A stretch of DNA of 64,000 bases from Paramecium pentaurelia (Eukaryota; Ciliophora; Oligohymenophorea; Peniculida; Parameciidae), in assembly GCA_905183005.1 (NCBI GenBank), contig CAJJDO010000171.1:1-64000 (forward strand). The letters run 5' to 3'. Both the position numbers and the translations under genes were made by a program. The notes under the pieces are model-generated. The model ran no database searches, was not told the origin of the DNA, and saw only the letters and a list, made by a program, of their open reading frames with translations. Below are positions 22,523-34,860 of the stretch, one piece after another (within the stretch, counting starts at the first letter, position 1; each line of letters begins with the position of its first letter).

Positions 22523-23506
22523 ATGTATAATTTTTAACCTAACCAAAAATTAGAAATTGATGGTCTAAAATTAGGTCATCAATTTGAATAGAGATTATAT
22601 TAAAGAGAATATGACTCTATGAAAATGATGCTTGTTTAATCAGAAAAGGAAAAATAACAAGCTACTCAAAAATATAATCTGTTAAATTAAAAATATTAAG
22701 AAAAAAAAATTATTGATATTTTAGATGAACAATCATTATAATCTCAAATTAAAAATGATGGAACAAGACTATTTAAAGCAGCAAAATATGCTATTTTAGG
22801 TTTAGAAAGAAAATTAGATGAAATAGAATTACCTAATAAAACTGAAAAGATTACAGATAAATCTTTAACAAATGATCCTAAAATTTAAACATTTTAAGCT
22901 TAAGATTCACAAATCAATGCTCAATTTACAGAAGAAGAATAATCAAAAATCTATTAATCCAAAGAAGATAGAAATTATTCTTAAAGTCTCATTAATTTTA
23001 TGAATGAATTAGATGAAGAAAGAATAATCTATACAACATAAGAAAGACTTCCTAATTATGAATAAATACCTTCTAAATAAATTAAAACATAAGGTTAATC
23101 TGTTACAGTATCATTTCTATAGAATAATCAACCTAAAAATAAAAATTCAACTGATACCAAACTCAAATAACTTAATGATAATGCTTATTTTCACTTTACT
23201 GATGATACTAGTCGAACTGAATAAATGTTTAACATTGATTAATAATTAGAAACACTTTTAGATGATATTTAAGGATTAGTAACCAGAACTTCAAAATAAC
23301 CTGAATAAACACTTATAACTCATAAATTAAGACTCTAAAATGAAAAGACTTAAAAACCTACACCAATTTAGAGAATACCAAATTTTCAACCTGTTAATTT
23401 TGCATAAAATTAAACAAAATAAGAAGAACAATCAATTCAAAGAGTAATTGATAGTTCTAAATAAATTGATAATTTAGACCAATTAATACTTGATCTATGC
23501 AATTGA
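22523..23506 (+). CDS. Hypothetical Gln-rich protein, 327 residues
   Basis: An intron-free frame from MYNFQPNQKLEIDGLKLGHQ to LDQLILDLCN. The N-terminal ~110 residues are predicted helical (EREYDSMKMML-like charged heptads, GLERKLDEIELPN); the remainder is polar, Gln/Thr/Ser-rich and probably disordered. No conserved domain recognised. It is divergent from the minus-strand ORF at 22434 with 88 nt between start codons. Confidence 0.6.
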
Positions 23507-24392
23507 TTATATTTACACTTCTTTAAAATTTAGATTTAATTAATATAGTGGGATTACTTTACATTAATTCTTTATATTATTTTTATTAATTGAATTAAAT
23601 CATTTAATAATATTGATAATCTTTAATAAATCAAACGTTAATTTTATTATGTTTTTTAATAAGTCTGAAATTGTAAACTTAATTCTAAAATACTATTAGA
23701 GTATTACCTATGATTAAGAATATTAATATGTATAATATATATTTGAATTTACAGTTAGGTTGTATGTATGATTTATAGATGATAAAGATTCATTTTTAGT
23801 GATTTATATATATGATTCTGTCCTGATAAAGATAGACTATTTAGAACTTATTTCATAATTAGAATTCTATAATTCTTTTTGTATACAATTTACATCATTT
23901 ATTATAGCTATATATTTTTTAATTTTATCATCATTTTATTAACATTAACGATATGGTTATTATATATATATATATCGAAAACAATAATTCAATAGAAAAA
24001 TAAACAATTAGTATATAATAATTTCAAATGTTATGTTAAAAAGATGCTGTTACCATTTTAAATATTATTATATTTAATATATATAATTGTTCATCTTCAA
24101 AAAGTAAATATGATTGTTATATCATGTTAAAATACAATATATTTTAGATATATCTAAATCCAATAAATTTGATCGCATTTTGTAAAATGTGAAAATAAAT
24201 TAAATCATATTTAACTACATTTTAATATATTGCATTTAGAACATTCTATATATTTCATATTAAATTGTATATTGATAATATAAATGATAAGAGTAGTTCC
24301 TTTTAATGATATTTATGGAATGCTAATAGGTGTCTATTTAGAACGTTTATAGGTGTTTAATTAAGAATTTTTATTAATTTTTATAAGAAAAA
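23507..24392. other. AT-rich intergenic region, about 0.9 kb
   Basis: No frame with coding character was found on either strand. It contains short TA runs (near 23960) and several near-palindromic AT stretches but no recognisable RNA gene or mobile element. Confidence 0.6.
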
Positions 24393-24883
24393 ATGTCAGA
24401 TGATGAACGTTTGTCTCTTCATTCTTATGATCCTTTATAAGATGGGAATGATAATGATGAAATAGATGAATTTTACAAGGAATTAAGTTATCAATTTTAT
24501 GGGGAGGAGAAAAAAAAGAAAGTATCACTTTTGATGTCAGGTTCAACTTAAGTAACAATCATATTAAAAATTTGTAGGAGACTAATAAACCTAGTAGAGA
24601 TACACTACCTGATGTTAAGAAAGGTTTCTTGTTTGTGAAGTCATCCTCAAGTCGTGCAGGCAGTCCAAAATGTGGACGTAATTAGGTGTAAAGGAAATCT
24701 CCAAATTAAAAGTTATAGAGTAGTCCCACTACTATTAGAATGATTTAAACAAAGAAACTAATTTAATTATTGTAATCACCTTACAATATGAAAAATAAGT
24801 AGAAACAAACATTTTTGAAGAAATAGATTGACATGATCAAAAAGATTCAAGTATAAGAATTAAAGGAACATTATTATAAATGA
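24393..24883 (+). CDS. Hypothetical basic protein, 154 residues
   Basis: Starts MSDDERLSLHSYDPLQDGND; a 26-nt intron in the first third is removed to reach KKGFLFVKSSSSRAGSPKCG. The N-terminus is acidic and the rest strongly basic with Ser/Pro/Lys/Gln, ending in a short helix. No domain recognised. It sits 79 nt upstream of FCF1 on the same strand. Confidence 0.6.
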
Positions 24884-24962
24884 GGTTTTATTAATTCTGT
24901 TCTCCTTATTTTAAATATATTGAAGTTATACTTCTTTATCAAAATATTTATAATTTTAACAT

Positions 24963-25582
24963 ATGGGAAAAGCACATAAAACTAAGAAATTTGCAACAAT
25001 CAAGCGCATGATTACTAAAAAGGATCCAAGATGTTAAAAAAGACATCTTGAACAACCTAAAGAAGAGAAAAAGAAAGGTGTTAATGATGTGGAAATAAAA
25101 GAATTGTATTTTTAATCTTATTACATTTTAGACCACAAGAACCAAGTCACTTATTTTTTAGACATAATCCAGCTCTAGGACCTCCATATAGGATTTTACT
25201 TGATACAAATTTTTTAAATTTCAGCATTTCTAATAAATTAGACATTTTTAAAAATACAATGGATTGTCTTTTAGGAAAATGCATTCCATATATTTCTGAT
25301 TGTGTTATTGCTGAATTAGAGAAATTGGGACAAAAGACAAGATTAGCTTTAAGATTGTCTAAAGATCCTCGTTTTGAGAAGTTGACTTGTGATCATAAGG
25401 GGACTTATGCTGATGATTGTTTAGTGAATAGAGTGAAACAACATCGATGTTTTATAGTAGCCACTTGTGATAAGGATCTCAAACGTAGAATCCGTAAAAT
25501 TCCTGGTGTTCCAATAATGTTCATCTAGAATCATAAATATACAATAGAGAGAATGCCTGAAGCATTTGGTGCTCCAAGATGA
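24963..25582 (+). CDS. FCF1: FCF1/Utp24, PIN-domain endonuclease of 18S rRNA maturation
   Basis: Predicted 197 residues with one 26-nt intron at 25106-25131. It begins MGKAHKTKKFATIKRMI, the family's typical basic N-terminus. The PIN domain shows the acidic residues expected for metal binding in ILLDTNFLNF, CVIAELEKLG, GTYADDCLV and VATCDKDLKRRIRKIPGVP, and the C-terminal MPEAFGAPR is characteristic. FCF1 is part of the small-subunit processome and cleaves pre-rRNA at sites A1/A2 in yeast; the length matches the usual ~190-200 residues. Identification is firm. Confidence 0.95.
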
Positions 25583-25611
25583 ATTGCTATTATTTTTATT
25601 AATTTATATAA

Positions 25612-26102
25612 ATGGCTGAATTAACAAAAGAGGAGAAGAGAGAAAAAAGTAAATAAATGAAAGATAAGATGAAATATGTAGAGTAATAAGCAAGATTTAG
25701 AAAGGCTTAAACAGAATTAAGAGATAATGGATTAGAAAATACAACAACAAATACTAAGCGTGAAATAATGAAAGCATTAGAAAATGAAATGGATGATCAA
25801 TAATTAAAACAATATTAAGAACTTCAAAAGAAATTAGTAAGAATGAATTATTATGGATCATTTTTTGGATTAACTAGTGCAGCTATATTGCCAAGAACAT
25901 TTAGATTTTATTAGAAACTTGGATTAGTATCAAGGTAATATCTAAAAATATTGTATAATTTAGAGTCACTGTTTGTGTTAGTACATTTTTGATTACTTAA
26001 AAGGGAGCAACATTTAAATATTTATGTGATGTAGATGATTTTGAAGTTGATTTTATTGAAAAGCATAAAAGTAAATTTTTAGAAACATCTTTTGAAAGTT
26101 GA
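25612..26102 (+). CDS. Hypothetical protein with two membrane segments
   Basis: Predicted 153 residues with one 29-nt intron. The N-terminal ~85 residues are charged and helical (MAELTKEEKREKSKQMKDKM). Two hydrophobic segments follow: YYGSFFGLTSAAILPRTF and, after the intron, VTVCVSTFLI. The C-terminus is acidic then basic. No family recognised; a small organelle membrane protein is possible. It is 29 nt downstream of FCF1. Confidence 0.6.
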
Positions 26103-26136
26103 TTTAATTTTAGTTTTATTATCTTTTAATAATTAT

Positions 26137-27916
26137 ATGTAATATTATATTCCAACCAAAGATGTTTTGGGTGCACTTTCAGAAGTATTTTCAAAGTGTA
26201 ATTACCAATTTGATAACTCTAAACCTTCTGAATCATTTGATAAACTAGCATCCACTTTTTAATCTAAATTGGATACTAATAAATTCAAAACCAATTTAGA
26301 TAAGTACATTGAAAAGGTTAAATGTATAAAATAAACTTGATTTTAGAAAAAATTTAATCAAAAGATGAAAATGATGGTTCTATATGTCTATCAAGTTAAT
26401 ATAATGATATATCAAAATAAAATGATTAACAAACTACAGGATTATTAAATTCAATTAAATCAAAAGTAATTCCTGAAACAATTGATTAATAAATACAAAC
26501 TGATACTATAATGTCTTTGTGTAATTTGGAATCATCTGTAATATTAATTGATAATGGTTGTTAAATAAAAGTTGAATAAATTGAAAATTTAACATAAACA
26601 GAATATGATATGATTGATGCAACAACCAATACTATAATTTATGAGGATAATACAAAAAGAATGGAATAAAATTAATTAAAATTATATAGTTAAGAAGTTT
26701 CAATTCAAATTTATAGTGATTATGTTAAAATAAAATCTTAAGATTTTTAATGTCAGGTTGATCAATAGTAAGATGATTCATAAAATATTGTATTAAATTA
26801 AAGACTTGAAAATAATAGTGATTAATAATAGTAGAGTTATCATTCATCTGATTTGATAGACAATTTATAAATAATTCATGATTAAATAAATGAAGAATTT
26901 ATAAAATGTTAATGTGGTAAAAGTATCTTTATTAATAAAAAAAAATTAATTGATGTTGAATGTTAATATGATAAATCTCTAAATACATAATAAACAAATA
27001 TAATAGATATGGAATTTCAAGAGAGATTTAAGCATATAAGAATTAGAAGTAGATGTATGAGTCAAACTAATTAAAATAATGAAAAGATATAAATTAATGA
27101 TGAAGATTAAATCACATTTTTAGAAAATGGTAATTATTTATAATATATAATTTAATAGAATTATAATTAAAAAATGAATTATTAGAAACTAAAAATTAAG
27201 TTATTTTCAAATTACATTCTTAGATTGAAGATTTACATAAATTAATTAATGATCAAAAGGATAGTGCTAGAAATCGCAATGATTCAGATTCAGATTTATC
27301 TAATGAAAGTGATAATTAGAAAATTGATAATTTATTACAATAAATACAAACTGATGCTGATATATAACATCATTTGACTAAATAGATGTTATAATATAGT
27401 GAAGAAACTAGAAATCTTGAATAATAAATAAGAGAACTTAGAGATTAAAATTAAGATCTTAAAGAAGAACTTGATAAATTAACTATTTAAATTACAAAAT
27501 TAAAAGAATAATAAGCAGAAATGGAAGATAATAATGCTAAAGAAATTGATATTATTAATGAAGATTATTAAGATAAATTATCCAAATAAAATATGATAAT
27601 TGATGACTTACAATAATAAATTAATAGTTTATCAATTAGTCCAATGGGATTACCTCAACTTTCTATGCCTTAAACTATGAAGTATATGAGTTAATAATAA
27701 TTCTAAACTGTTGGATCTGATTCATAATAATCTAAAGGATCAAATTGTAAAACTAAAGAGGAAAAACAATAATTAATGAGAAATATTAAAAGAATGACTA
27801 CAATGACAGCAGGATTGATGTCAAATAAATAAGACTATACTACTTTGGGAGTCTTAGGTAAAATTGATCAATATAAGAGTTAATAAAAATTAGAATCCTT
27901 CAATAAACTTAATTGA
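26137..27916 (+). CDS. Coiled-coil protein, 575 residues
   Basis: Introns at 26324-26346 (23 nt) and 27130-27158 (29 nt) restore frame. Residues after about 330 form long charged heptads (LEQQIRELRDQNQDLKEELD, then further Lys/Glu repeats), consistent with a coiled coil. The middle is Asn/Gln/Ser-rich and the C-terminus has a short basic segment (RNIKRMTTMTAGLMSNKQ). No enzymatic domain seen. Structural or scaffold roles are plausible; nothing more specific can be said. Confidence 0.65.
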
Positions 27917-28223
27917 TTGTTAATATATTTATTATTTAAATTTAATAAATAAACAGTAAATTAATTTTAATTATTCATTTATAATAACACTATAAAAATT
28001 ATATAGTTTAAAATGGAATACTTTTACTATTTATTAAAATAATTATTACTAATTAAATTCTTATATTTTTATTGTATCTTTTTTAATACTAGAAACACTT
28101 AATTACTAATTTATTATAATTAATAAAAATATTATATATAATTACAAAATAAAATCATAAATTGTATTTTTAAGTAATAATTTGAAATAATATTAAATTA
28201 ATTAATTTAAAAATATATAAGCT
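27917..28223. other. AT-rich intergenic region, about 0.3 kb
   Basis: Nothing recognisable between two same-strand genes; probably 3' and 5' flanking sequence. Confidence 0.6.
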
Positions 28224-29965
28224 ATGAATTTATCTAATGCATCCTCTTCAAGTGTGAAATTTTAGAGTGCTAAACAATAACAATAGGAATCAATTAAGAT
28301 TAAAGAATAATAGGATTAAACAATAAATTCTGAAGGGGACCTAGAATCTGAATTTAATTAGGATGAAATATATTAAATATAACAGAACATTCAAAAGAGC
28401 TAAAAATTTGAAACATCTGAATAGGAAGTCATATCTATTGAGGCTAAAAAGGAAATAACATAAGTTGAATAATTGAATACAGAAATGTAAGAAGAGAAAC
28501 CTTTAACTTTGAATTTTGTAAGTATGTCTTCAAATCAAAGAAATAATCTTTAGACTTATAAATCAACAAATAGAAAACTTATTCCAATAAATTAACATAG
28601 TTTAAGTTAATCAATTATATCAAATATAACTTTAAATAATAAAGGAAAAGGATTTCGTAAAATAAATGCATTCTATTATGATAGAATAGGAGATTAAATG
28701 AGTTTGATATTTATGGAAAACAAGAATATAATAAAGTTTTTAGCAAGAGAGACTGTAATTCCTATTTTAATATCATTTGTTATTGAAGTGTTAATTTTAG
28801 TTGTTTAGAATGAGATTGGTGAATATTGTTTTATTGATGGGATTGTTTGTTCTAATTATTGGGTTAGATTATGGTCATTTTTCAAATAATTGATTGTAAG
28901 ATTATCATTAATAATAAACAGCTTTTTAAATTAGGGATAGTATTTTGCAAAGGTCATATATTGTACAAATTGGTATTAGGAAATAAGTTAATACAAGTAA
29001 AGAATGGAAGACCTTTAATTGAATATTTTGTTTTAATAATAATGACAGTCTTAACAGATTTTATAATGATATTTTGGGTTGGATTCAATGAAGATTGGCT
29101 ATTTATAGTTTATGTCTATATAATTGGTTTTGTTGTATTTTTCAATACATTTAGAATGAAGACATGGCCAAGTTAATTTTTAAAAGGTTTAAGTTATTTC
29201 TTATATGATATAACAATAATTGGTTTGTTATTGGTATGTTTTAAACTATTGCCTTAAATAAAATAATCTTTAAGAGATCATAATTCTGTGGCATGGCATG
29301 AATATTATATGTTTTTATATGCATTTTTAGATTTGGGAATGGAAATCATTATGGATTTATCATTATCATTAACAAAATATAGTGAATTATATATTTATTA
29401 AGGTTAATTGTTGATAATAGGTACAAGAGTAGGAACATTAATTTAAGGAGACATGGCAAGATTTGATTATTGGTTTTGCTTGTTTTTTTTGATAATATTT
29501 AGAATTAATAATATATCAATTGTATTTACAGTATTTTTTAGAAGAGTGATATATTATGCAACTCCAGATAGTTTGAAACCATTTGTATCAATGGAAGAGA
29601 CAAATTTAACAAGAAAAGGTAAAAATGGAGCATATTGGGAACATTTATTTTGGATTGTCTATTTTTATATGTTTATATTTTCAGGAAGAACTTTAACTCA
29701 TTGGATTTTTGATAAATCTTATATATTAAATGGGAAATTTGAAACTAATATATGGGATGGATATGATAAATCAAATTATATGCCTATTATTGTATGGACA
29801 TTTTTATTGATACCTGAATTTGTAGGATATAAATTGAATAAATCTAAGAATTATGATAACATAAAATTGTTAGGAGGGAATAAATTAAAATTTTATGAAA
29901 ATCTATTCATAAGAATATTTGGAGTATATTTATTCAATTTTGCATTGATGAGTAATTTAATTTGA
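28224..29965 (+). CDS. Multi-pass membrane protein, 571 residues
   Basis: One 26-nt intron (28896-28921) joins the N-terminal part to the long downstream frame. The first ~170 residues are hydrophilic and Gln/Glu/Ser-rich. At least eight hydrophobic segments follow, for example VIPILISFVIEVLILVV, FVLIIMTVLTDFIMIFWV, LFIVYVYIIGFVVFF and WFCLFFLIIF. No transporter or channel signature was recognised. The long cytosolic N-terminus followed by a compact membrane core could fit a ciliate-specific transporter or receptor. Tail to tail with TRM11, 22 nt apart. Confidence 0.7.
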
Positions 29966-29987
29966 TATTTACATGATATATTTTTAT

Positions 29988-31258
29988 TCACAATTTCTCC
30001 ATTGTAACTAATAATCGACTTCTTTTATCAACCATCTTCTATTCTCTAAAATCAATTAATTCGAATCCATCCTCCTTATCTACTTTCTTTTCCATTCCTT
30101 TAAATAAAGGATACAAATAAACAAGTCTACCTCCTCTTCTTAATACTCTCCTTGCTACTTCAAACATTCTTTTATAGATGGCAGTTCTATTAGCTTATAA
30201 ATCCTACTCATTTCCATCTTATTATATTGATGCTCTTATTCCATAAGGAGGATCACAAATTATTGCATCAAAAAATTCATCCACTCTGGGATTGAAAGTT
30301 GGTAAATGAACATCAGTTTGTATCAAATTTGGGATAGGAAGATTGTATTGTTGAAAATTCAAATTTATGTAAGGTTTAACTTATTGATATTTTGGATCTT
30401 TGAGATAAGTACTCTTCTTATTGATGTATCCAATACAATGCCCTTTCATTAACTAAGAATTTAACTTATATACATTACATATCCATCTATTTCTGAACCA
30501 AAACATATTGCTCCAAAATGAGAACAAGCAACTAAAGAACTGCCTGTTCCTGCAAATGGATCAAATACTAAATCATTCTCTTACACTTAAGCTTAATTGG
30601 CCATCAAAAATGCTAAATCATGAGCCAAAGAGACTGGACCTAAATATATACGATTTGGCAATTCATAGTTTCTTGCAAAATTCTTTTCTCTTCTCTTCTT
30701 TTTCTTTGTCAAGGTACAACCAGCAATATACTTGTGATCTTTAGTTATAATCAAATAATATAGTATGTCTGGTTCTGTTAAATTAATGGTATTTTAACAA
30801 TTAAATCCCTTTTCTCCAAATACTTACTCCATTAATTCAACTCTCTTCTCTTAAGTGATTTTGAAATATGATGTAATAATATCACATTTACAAGTTAAAT
30901 TTGGATTTTAGATATATTGCATAGCTTAAGGTAATATATTCTTAGTTAAATCATCTAATGTATTGCCTCTACTGATTGTATATAATATGTCATGAATCAA
31001 AATGGATCGATTCAAAACTTTTGGAATTAAATCTAGATCCCTCAATTATACATCCACAAAAGGATAATTTGGTAGTGTTTAAGATGTAATTTCATATTTC
31101 TTTGGAAACTATATTATAGGGAAATACTATTTGAACAATTCTTAATATGGCAATCCAAAGAGTTCAAATAGTTGAATTGCTTCCTATATTCCAAATTCAC
31201 CCATCTCAATTGACTAATTAATAACTAATGTGACAATGTGTTCTTATTCTTGAATCAT
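29988..31258 (-). CDS. TRM11: TRM11-like tRNA (guanine10-N2) methyltransferase catalytic subunit
   Basis: Predicted 414 residues with one 26-nt intron at 30453-30478. The N-terminal half is THUMP-like with weak conservation. The methyltransferase half has NYELPNRIYLGPVSLAHDLA, motif I DPFAGTGSSL and motif IV CDPPYGIRAS, the DPPY motif expected for N2-guanine methylation. These are the hallmarks of TRM11/TRMT11, which methylates G10 of tRNAs together with TRM112. Length is close to the family. Start is the first ATG after the upstream MORN gene's stop, 67 nt away. Confidence 0.9.
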
Positions 31259-31325
31259 AAATTAAATATCGATATAAATTATACTATTAAATAATTTATA
31301 AGTTATTAAATTTAATATATATCAA

Positions 31326-32252
31326 TCAATGTTCTAATACACCTTCTCTCCAAATTCCATCAATTTATTATCCATCTTATGTCATAAACACTCCTTTCCC
31401 CTCAATCATACCATCATTAAATTACCCTTCATAACATTCTCCATTGGTTAGATACAATGTACCATTTCCTTGCATCTTCCCTTAAAAGAACTCTCCTTCA
31501 TAACTTAACCAACCATTCCCTATTAAACTAAGATCTCTATAATCAAAAGGATCATTTATTTCTTCTGCACAATAGTTGATAAGTTTTCCTTATCCATGAT
31601 ATTGATTGTCTAACCAATATCCACTATATACTTCATTGTCATTTTAATCTGTCAATACTCCAAATCCTTCTCTTGTGACTGGCTCATATCCTTATCCTCT
31701 ATAAATGTATCCATCTTCATATTATAAGGCTAAATCTTAAAGTTACTTTTGTTCTTCTTATATTTGTTATGGTTTATTATACTTCTATACCAAATCCTTA
31801 GTTTTATCGATTGCATCTTGGAACTTCTTTTCTAGATCATCATCCTATTAAGATAGAATTGGAGGTTGAGAGTATTATGGTTTATGTTAATATTATGGAG
31901 TTGTTTGATAATTAGATATAGATTATGGAGGTGGTTTGGATTAATTAGATTAAACTTATGGAGTAACTGGTTATTATTAATGAAAGGATTTTGAAATTGG
32001 TTATTATTATATTTGATATGGAATGGAAGATCTAAAATTCTGTTATTGTTAATAGGAGGTATTATTTAATACCATTTATTAAGATGTAGGTACAATTGTT
32101 CTAGTTGTATAAGATTGATGAATAGAATTTCCATGTCGAATAGGGATTATTGGTTAAGTATGATATATTCGAGTTGTGGATATTGGCTATTGTAATAGAT
32201 TTTATGAAAGTACAGAATGTTTTATTTGGATATTTTATGGCTTAATAATCAT
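31326..32252 (-). CDS. MORN-repeat protein with Gln/Pro-rich N-terminus
   Basis: A 308-residue intron-free frame. Residues 1-145 are low complexity (Gln, Pro, Ser, Tyr), then a short charged helix, then MORN-type repeats: YEDGYIYRGQGY, VYSGYWLDNQYHGQGKL, YEGEFFQGKMQGNGTLYL and CYEGQFNDGMIEGKGVF. MORN repeats commonly tether proteins to membranes or the cytoskeleton; in ciliates they occur in cortical proteins. Role here is inferred only. Same orientation as TRM11 and the USP5-like gene on either side. Confidence 0.8.
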
Positions 32253-32371
32253 TTTAACTGGTGGTTGTATATATCTAATATAGGTTGGTTGAGGGGATAT
32301 AAGATAGAAGGAAGTATTATACATAAAAATAATTTTTATTGTGAAAATTACAATGATCAAAATAACCTTAT

Positions 32372-34750
32372 TCAATCTAGTCTTCTGAAGATATACATAT
32401 AACCCTTATTTAATGCAGGCTCAGCTGATTTGGCAACCTTAGAATCATTGTATAGAATCCATTCTCCATTCTTTTTAATGTAAGACACATAATGTCCACA
32501 ATGAACAGATTTTCCTAAATGAACTATACAAGCTAAAAAATATAATAGAGAAAGTTAATACCAAACAATTCATATTTGGATGTTTGATTTTCAAATTGAT
32601 CCTACTTCTATTATTATTTCTCTTGTGGCTATTTCATTTCTAATTCTAAGTCATGATTAAATATATAATCCATAGCTCTCTCTAAATTATTATCCTTTTA
32701 TATATAAATACTATAAATATACTGTTTTAGATAATGCAAATCTGGCTTAATCTTGATTGAATCCCATTGCAACTATTTATTCCACAAATTCTTCACTTAT
32801 TTAAGGACCTTGTTGTTTCTATTATAATGGTTAATCTTGAGTTGGATCATCTAAAGATTCCATAATAAACATCATAGCAGCTTCAACATCATTCTTATAT
32901 TTAATTAGTGCTCGTTTACATCTATTTTCACCAAATCCCATTCCCATTAAAGTTTATAAGTTATCTTCTGTGTATTCCTATACATTTTACTCTTTTAAAG
33001 CATCTATGTCTTAGAGAACGGGTTCTTTGAAATCAGCCAAATCATAGAACTATTAAATCTTAATAGAGGCATTCAATTTCTTAGGAACCCAATTCTCTTA
33101 GACAAATCTTATTACAGGTACAAATAGATATTTTGGGAATGTTTTAAAGTATTCTTATTTAACAAATACTTATAGAGATTAACATTTAGGACAGAACATA
33201 TCTACACGTTCTCCTTGTTTTAATAATTATAAAGACTTTTCAAATGTTGTATCATACTCAGGTAAATCATTTAATTAAAATGGTTTAATATCTTCTGGTT
33301 TCATTGTTTTAATTCTCTCTTCATATTTTTATTTCTCTTGTATATGATAGAGATCAATTTAATCTTAAGTAGGTTATTCAACAGGTACTTTAAATTCTTA
33401 ATTTTTAACAACATTAACTTTATGTCCTCCACAATTAACACATTTTAGTATAGTTGTCTAATCATATGAGAAAATAGATGATAATTATTATAATTTAAAT
33501 TATTTTTCTGTTTTCTAAAAGAATGAATTTAATAATTGCCAATATTCTAATGCATCTTATTAATGATTAGATAGAAAATGTTAATTACCTTTAGCAACTA
33601 ATTATTTGAAATCATATAATCTAATTCCATCTTAATAGAAATCTTTTTATGCTCCTTCAGTATCTAAAGCAGATTTTGATACTTTCTTGATTGAAAAATC
33701 ACCACTATTTAAACCATGATTAACTTTACTAATTTAACATAAAACACAATTATATGGTAATGCAGTGCAAATAAATTAATGATCAAGAGAGTATAATTAT
33801 TAAAATTCAGGTATGCTAAATAATACTTAGACAACTGAATTCATATAACATGTATTTCCAATATTATCAATTCCTGTAAATTCAGGTCCAAAAATAGGAT
33901 CTAATATTTAACCTTCTTCTATTAATTTACTCAATTACAATGTTAAATTAGCATCCAATGTTAATTCAGCTATTGTTTTTTCAGTTTTCACTTATTTTTC
34001 TATTTCAATTCCATAATTAGCCAAATGTTCTTTAAGAAAATTATCTATAACTTCATCATCACATTTGTAACAATATACATCACCTTTACCATCAGATGTA
34101 ATAGTTCCTAATTTAACTACTAAATGATGTTAATAGTCTTTAGAATGATCAACTGCATGATTATTTCCTCCTGATCCATCATACATCTTTCTACCACAAC
34201 CAACATGTCCACAATATAAACATAACCACAAATTAGATGATAAATGACAACTTCTACATTTTTATAAATTCTTTTCAACTAATGGTATCTATTCCATTGT
34301 TAAAGTATGTTCACATGGTTAAGCTGTATGTTCCCATTAGGCTATTGCTTATCTTTAAAATGCAGAATTGGCTTATTTAATTGATTAGACCAATCCATCC
34401 AATTCTGGAGAACTTAATATTTTCTAACATTTCAAACATATCACACTTGTTTCACTTTACAATTATGGAATATCTGCTATTACTAATTTATTTATATCTT
34501 CCACTTTCTATTATGGTTATTCAATTTCATATAATCTAATATTTAAAACAATGAAATGATTATGTTAATCACTATGTTGAGGACTATGCATTTCAATACA
34601 ACCTCCATTAAAACATTTCAAACAAACTTAAATACCATTTTCACTTTTAGCTTCTACAAAACATCTAGTACATTGATCTTTATATATCATTTAACCCTAT
34701 ACTGACCAAGTGATGTGTTATTCATTAATATGTTCACATATACTAGTCAT
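32372..34750 (-). CDS. USP5/isopeptidase T-like deubiquitinase
   Basis: Predicted 773 residues with introns 32533-32561 and 32695-32722. Layout matches USP5/USP13: an N-terminal variant zinc finger (residues 1-115), a ZnF-UBP near 160-270 (CRSCHLSSNLWLCLYCGHVG), the catalytic Cys box GNTCYMNSV near residue 300, two UBA domains near 600 and 655 (LMGMGFGENRCKRAL; IVAMGFNQDQARFAL) inserted in the catalytic domain, and the His box HCGHYVSYIKKNGEW near the end. Both catalytic boxes are intact. The family disassembles free polyubiquitin chains. The two introns are essential: without them the UBA2 and His-box frames do not connect. Confidence 0.95.
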
Positions 34751-34860
34751 TTCTATTTAAATTAAATAATTAATTTCTCATTGGGATTACTTTATTAAAC
34801 TTTATTTGAACTTAAAATAAATATAAATAAATTGAATGAATAATTTTAAATTTGATTTTA